Assembly: GCA_002049455.2 (NCBI GenBank)
Contig: KV918886.1
Span: forward strand, 124,001 to 188,000
Origin: Porphyra umbilicalis
Taxonomy: Eukaryota > Rhodophyta > Bangiophyceae > Bangiales > Bangiaceae
Length of the DNA: 64,000 nt
Reading direction: 5' to 3'
Shown here: positions 62,338-64,000 of the stretch, piece by piece
Numbering within the stretch: position 1 is the first letter of the stretch
Layout of the letters: each line of letters opens with the position of its first letter
Program-made: the position numbers and the translations under genes
The notes under the pieces: generated by a model
Told to the model about the DNA's origin: nothing
The model's input: only the letters and a program-made list of their open reading frames with translations
Databases searched by the model: none

Positions 62338-63114
62338 ATGGACGGTGCGTCTTCCCACCCCTTCCCTCCCCCGCCTCAAGCACTCTCATTGATTGCGTCT
62401 CTTCTCATGGCGGCAGCTTCAGCCCCCAACGCATGTGCCGTCGTCAGAGTGAGCCCGGCTGCGATTGAGGCTCCCAGCGTCGCGGCGGCAGCTGCGCTGC
62501 GCGCTGTTCGGGGCGCCGTACAAGACGTCACTCCGCCGAAGCCGTCCGCGTCGTCGGTGGCGCCGGCTGCATCTGCGCCTGCTGTAGCAGCAATCTCGAC
62601 GCCGGGTGTACGGGCCGTGACGGCGCCGGCTGCCGCTTCCGCGCAACGCAGAGACCGCGGCTGGCTCATGCCGGGTGCAAACATTTTCATTTTGACCCAG
62701 GTCGCCGAGAGGGTTCCGCTCAAAACGCTGGCGCTGCGGTGCAGCGTGACCAAGCGGGCGATCTACGACGTGTGGGCAGGACAGAGCAAGACATGGGACG
62801 CGGCCGCCCGCGGCATGCCCCTACGTGCCCACTGCGTGCAAGTTTGCAGGTCTCCGCTTATCGATGGACTACTTTACGAGTGGCTTAAGCGGATCCGGTC
62901 GATGGTTCGTAAAACAATACCCATCTCGCGCATCGCCCTTCAAGCCCAGGCGAGGCAGCTGCCTCGTCTGCGCTACCCAGAGGCGTCGTCCTCCGCACTA
63001 GATGGATTCATCAACCGGTCGGAGGGTACGTTTGCATGGATTGGGGGGTGCGATCGACTTTATGGAAGAAAAGAGGCGGATGGCCGAACTCCGGGAACAG
63101 GTGGTTGGTTTTGA
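62338..63114 (+). CDS. CENP-B/pogo-type HTH protein, DDE domain absent
   Basis: The ATG at 62338 sits in a good context (CCGCCATGGACG) after a pyrimidine-rich leader and opens 258 codons without a stop. An Ala/Pro-rich N-terminus (about 100 residues) is followed by a helix-turn-helix (FILTQVAERVPLKTLALRCS, VTKRAIYDVWAGQSKTWDAA). A CENP-B/Tc5-type second DNA-binding region comes next (SPLIDGLLYEWLKRIRSMVR, ISRIALQAQARQLPRLRYPE, SSSALDGFINRSEG). After that the usual DDE nuclease does not follow; the frame ends within 30 codons. It could be a truncated transposase, a spliced first exon, or a domesticated DNA-binding protein. It is not the same sequence as the dead transposase at 52448. Confidence 0.6.
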   Translation: MDGASSHPFPPPPQALSLIASLLMAAASAPNACAVVRVSPAAIEAPSVAAAAALRAVRGAVQDVTPPKPSASSVAPAASAPAVAAISTPGVRAVTAPAAASAQRRDRGWLMPGANIFILTQVAERVPLKTLALRCSVTKRAIYDVWAGQSKTWDAAARGMPLRAHCVQVCRSPLIDGLLYEWLKRIRSMVRKTIPISRIALQAQARQLPRLRYPEASSSALDGFINRSEGTFAWIGGCDRLYGRKEADGRTPGTGGWF

Positions 63115-64000
63115 CCCCTAGCGTATGTTGAATATGAATGCGGCGGGCAGCGCCACTTTGTCTGCGGCGACAGGCATCTGTGCTAAGCAGTGATGACACA
63201 TGACGTGCCTTACTGGATCATCCAAGTTTCGTGACGGCGCAGCTTGCGCCCGATCAAAGCGGTTGCAGCCGGCCCGACAAGCAACCACGGCCAAGTCATG
63301 TGCGGCCGCCGTGCGTGGATAGCTGCAGCTGGATTGCTTGGGTGGACCTCACACGCAATATGGTTGGTCGCCTGTGGTGGATTAGGTTTGCCAGCACCGC
63401 CATGAGAAGCGGTGCCAAGTAGAACTGACTCATCAGGGATCATTCACATAATGGCTTAATAGGATTTCTGTGGCGCAATTGAGCCTTTTGGAACACAGCC
63501 AGTCCGTGCAAAATACTGCGAATCGGGATCTTTTGCGCCTGATGAATCACACGCGGAGGGCTACCATTCGTTCTATTATACAGTGCATTCTCGTTATAAC
63601 GTCCACCCTGATTCACATAAATCTGCCAGATTGAAGTTTAAAGTCGCTTGTATCCGATTCGCTGAAGAGATTTGAAGCCTTCGAACTATGCTGCGGCTGC
63701 TCGGCTTTCGAGGCTTGCTTTCAGTCTTGTCGCAAGCGATTGGACCGTGAAGGGCGTTGTCACGATCATAATTAATTATCTGGCAACGTCCCCCACTGCC
63801 CCAGCGCCTTTTCTCGGTCAGAATCCTGAGACCGTTACCTGTCGGCTCACTCCGTCCTCACATTGTCTGATATGGTGCCGAACTGTCCCACACCACCAGG
63901 CCCTGCACCACCAAATTTGGAACTGCCAGAGGCGGTCCGCTCCAGAAGCCATGGCTGTTGAACAGCATCTGGCGCCTCAATTCGCTACCCAGCGCGCATA
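63115..64000. other. Spacer with a pogo/Tigger-like end
   Basis: At 63577 the sequence reads TA then CAGTGCATTCTCGTTATAAC, a typical pogo/Tigger terminal repeat start facing right. It resembles the end at 51821 (CAGTGCGTTCCCATTATTTA). An element probably extends past the window. No gene is seen. Confidence 0.55.

Overview
The window looks like nuclear DNA of a very GC-rich, intron-poor eukaryote. The recognisable genes are eukaryotic: a DEAH-box helicase, NudC, the FACT subunit Spt16, a bZIP factor and a LITAF-like membrane protein. Most are single long exons; one clear GT-AG intron is visible, in NudC. Codon use is extremely GC-biased, Gly/Ala/Pro homopolymers are common, and the spacers hold many decayed transposons. 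This combination would fit a bangiophyte red alga such as Porphyra or Pyropia. That is an inference from style, not a match I could test.

Left third (1-17.9 kb): an unrecognised, probably broken gene (774-2645, +), the decayed end of a Ty1/copia polyprotein (about 3332-4030, -), a broken Cys-rich reading frame (4203-5290, -), and an intact 1,659-codon DHX-type helicase (6971-11950, +). A long spacer follows, carrying a pair of inverted repeat fragments.

Middle (18-34 kb): the gene-dense part. bZIP (18138-20251, +) and NudC (21166-22017, -) converge. NudC and a single-pass SBBP beta-propeller membrane protein (23236-26825, +) diverge from a shared 1.2-kb spacer. The latter converges with a proline-rich LITAF-like protein (27242-28334, -). 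Spt16 (30168-33965, -) closes the block. In four of these five genes the frame that carries the protein signal changes at a long G or C run. The likeliest cause is homopolymer length error in the assembly, but real length variation cannot be excluded. A 400-bp foldback repeat lies at 29.3-29.7 kb.

Repeat block (34.4-50.5 kb): six tandem copies of a 1.3-kb unit in the order A-A-A-B-A-B, then a 4.78-kb element with 28-bp inverted ends and a TAA target duplication (PIF/Harbinger-like, no transposase seen), then a seventh dispersed copy of the unit.

Right end (50.5-64 kb): a transposon graveyard with insertion footprints that can be read directly. It has a non-autonomous hAT element with an 8-bp target duplication, a small element nested inside it, a dead pogo/Tigger transposase, and two inverted copies of a 400-bp TA-flanked element. 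One of those copies is split by a solo LTR whose empty site is preserved in the other. Further right are a truncated hAT copy, a CACTA-type Tnp2 remnant and an intact CENP-B/pogo-type DNA-binding ORF. I saw no rRNA, tRNA, CRISPR or bacterial-type operon.
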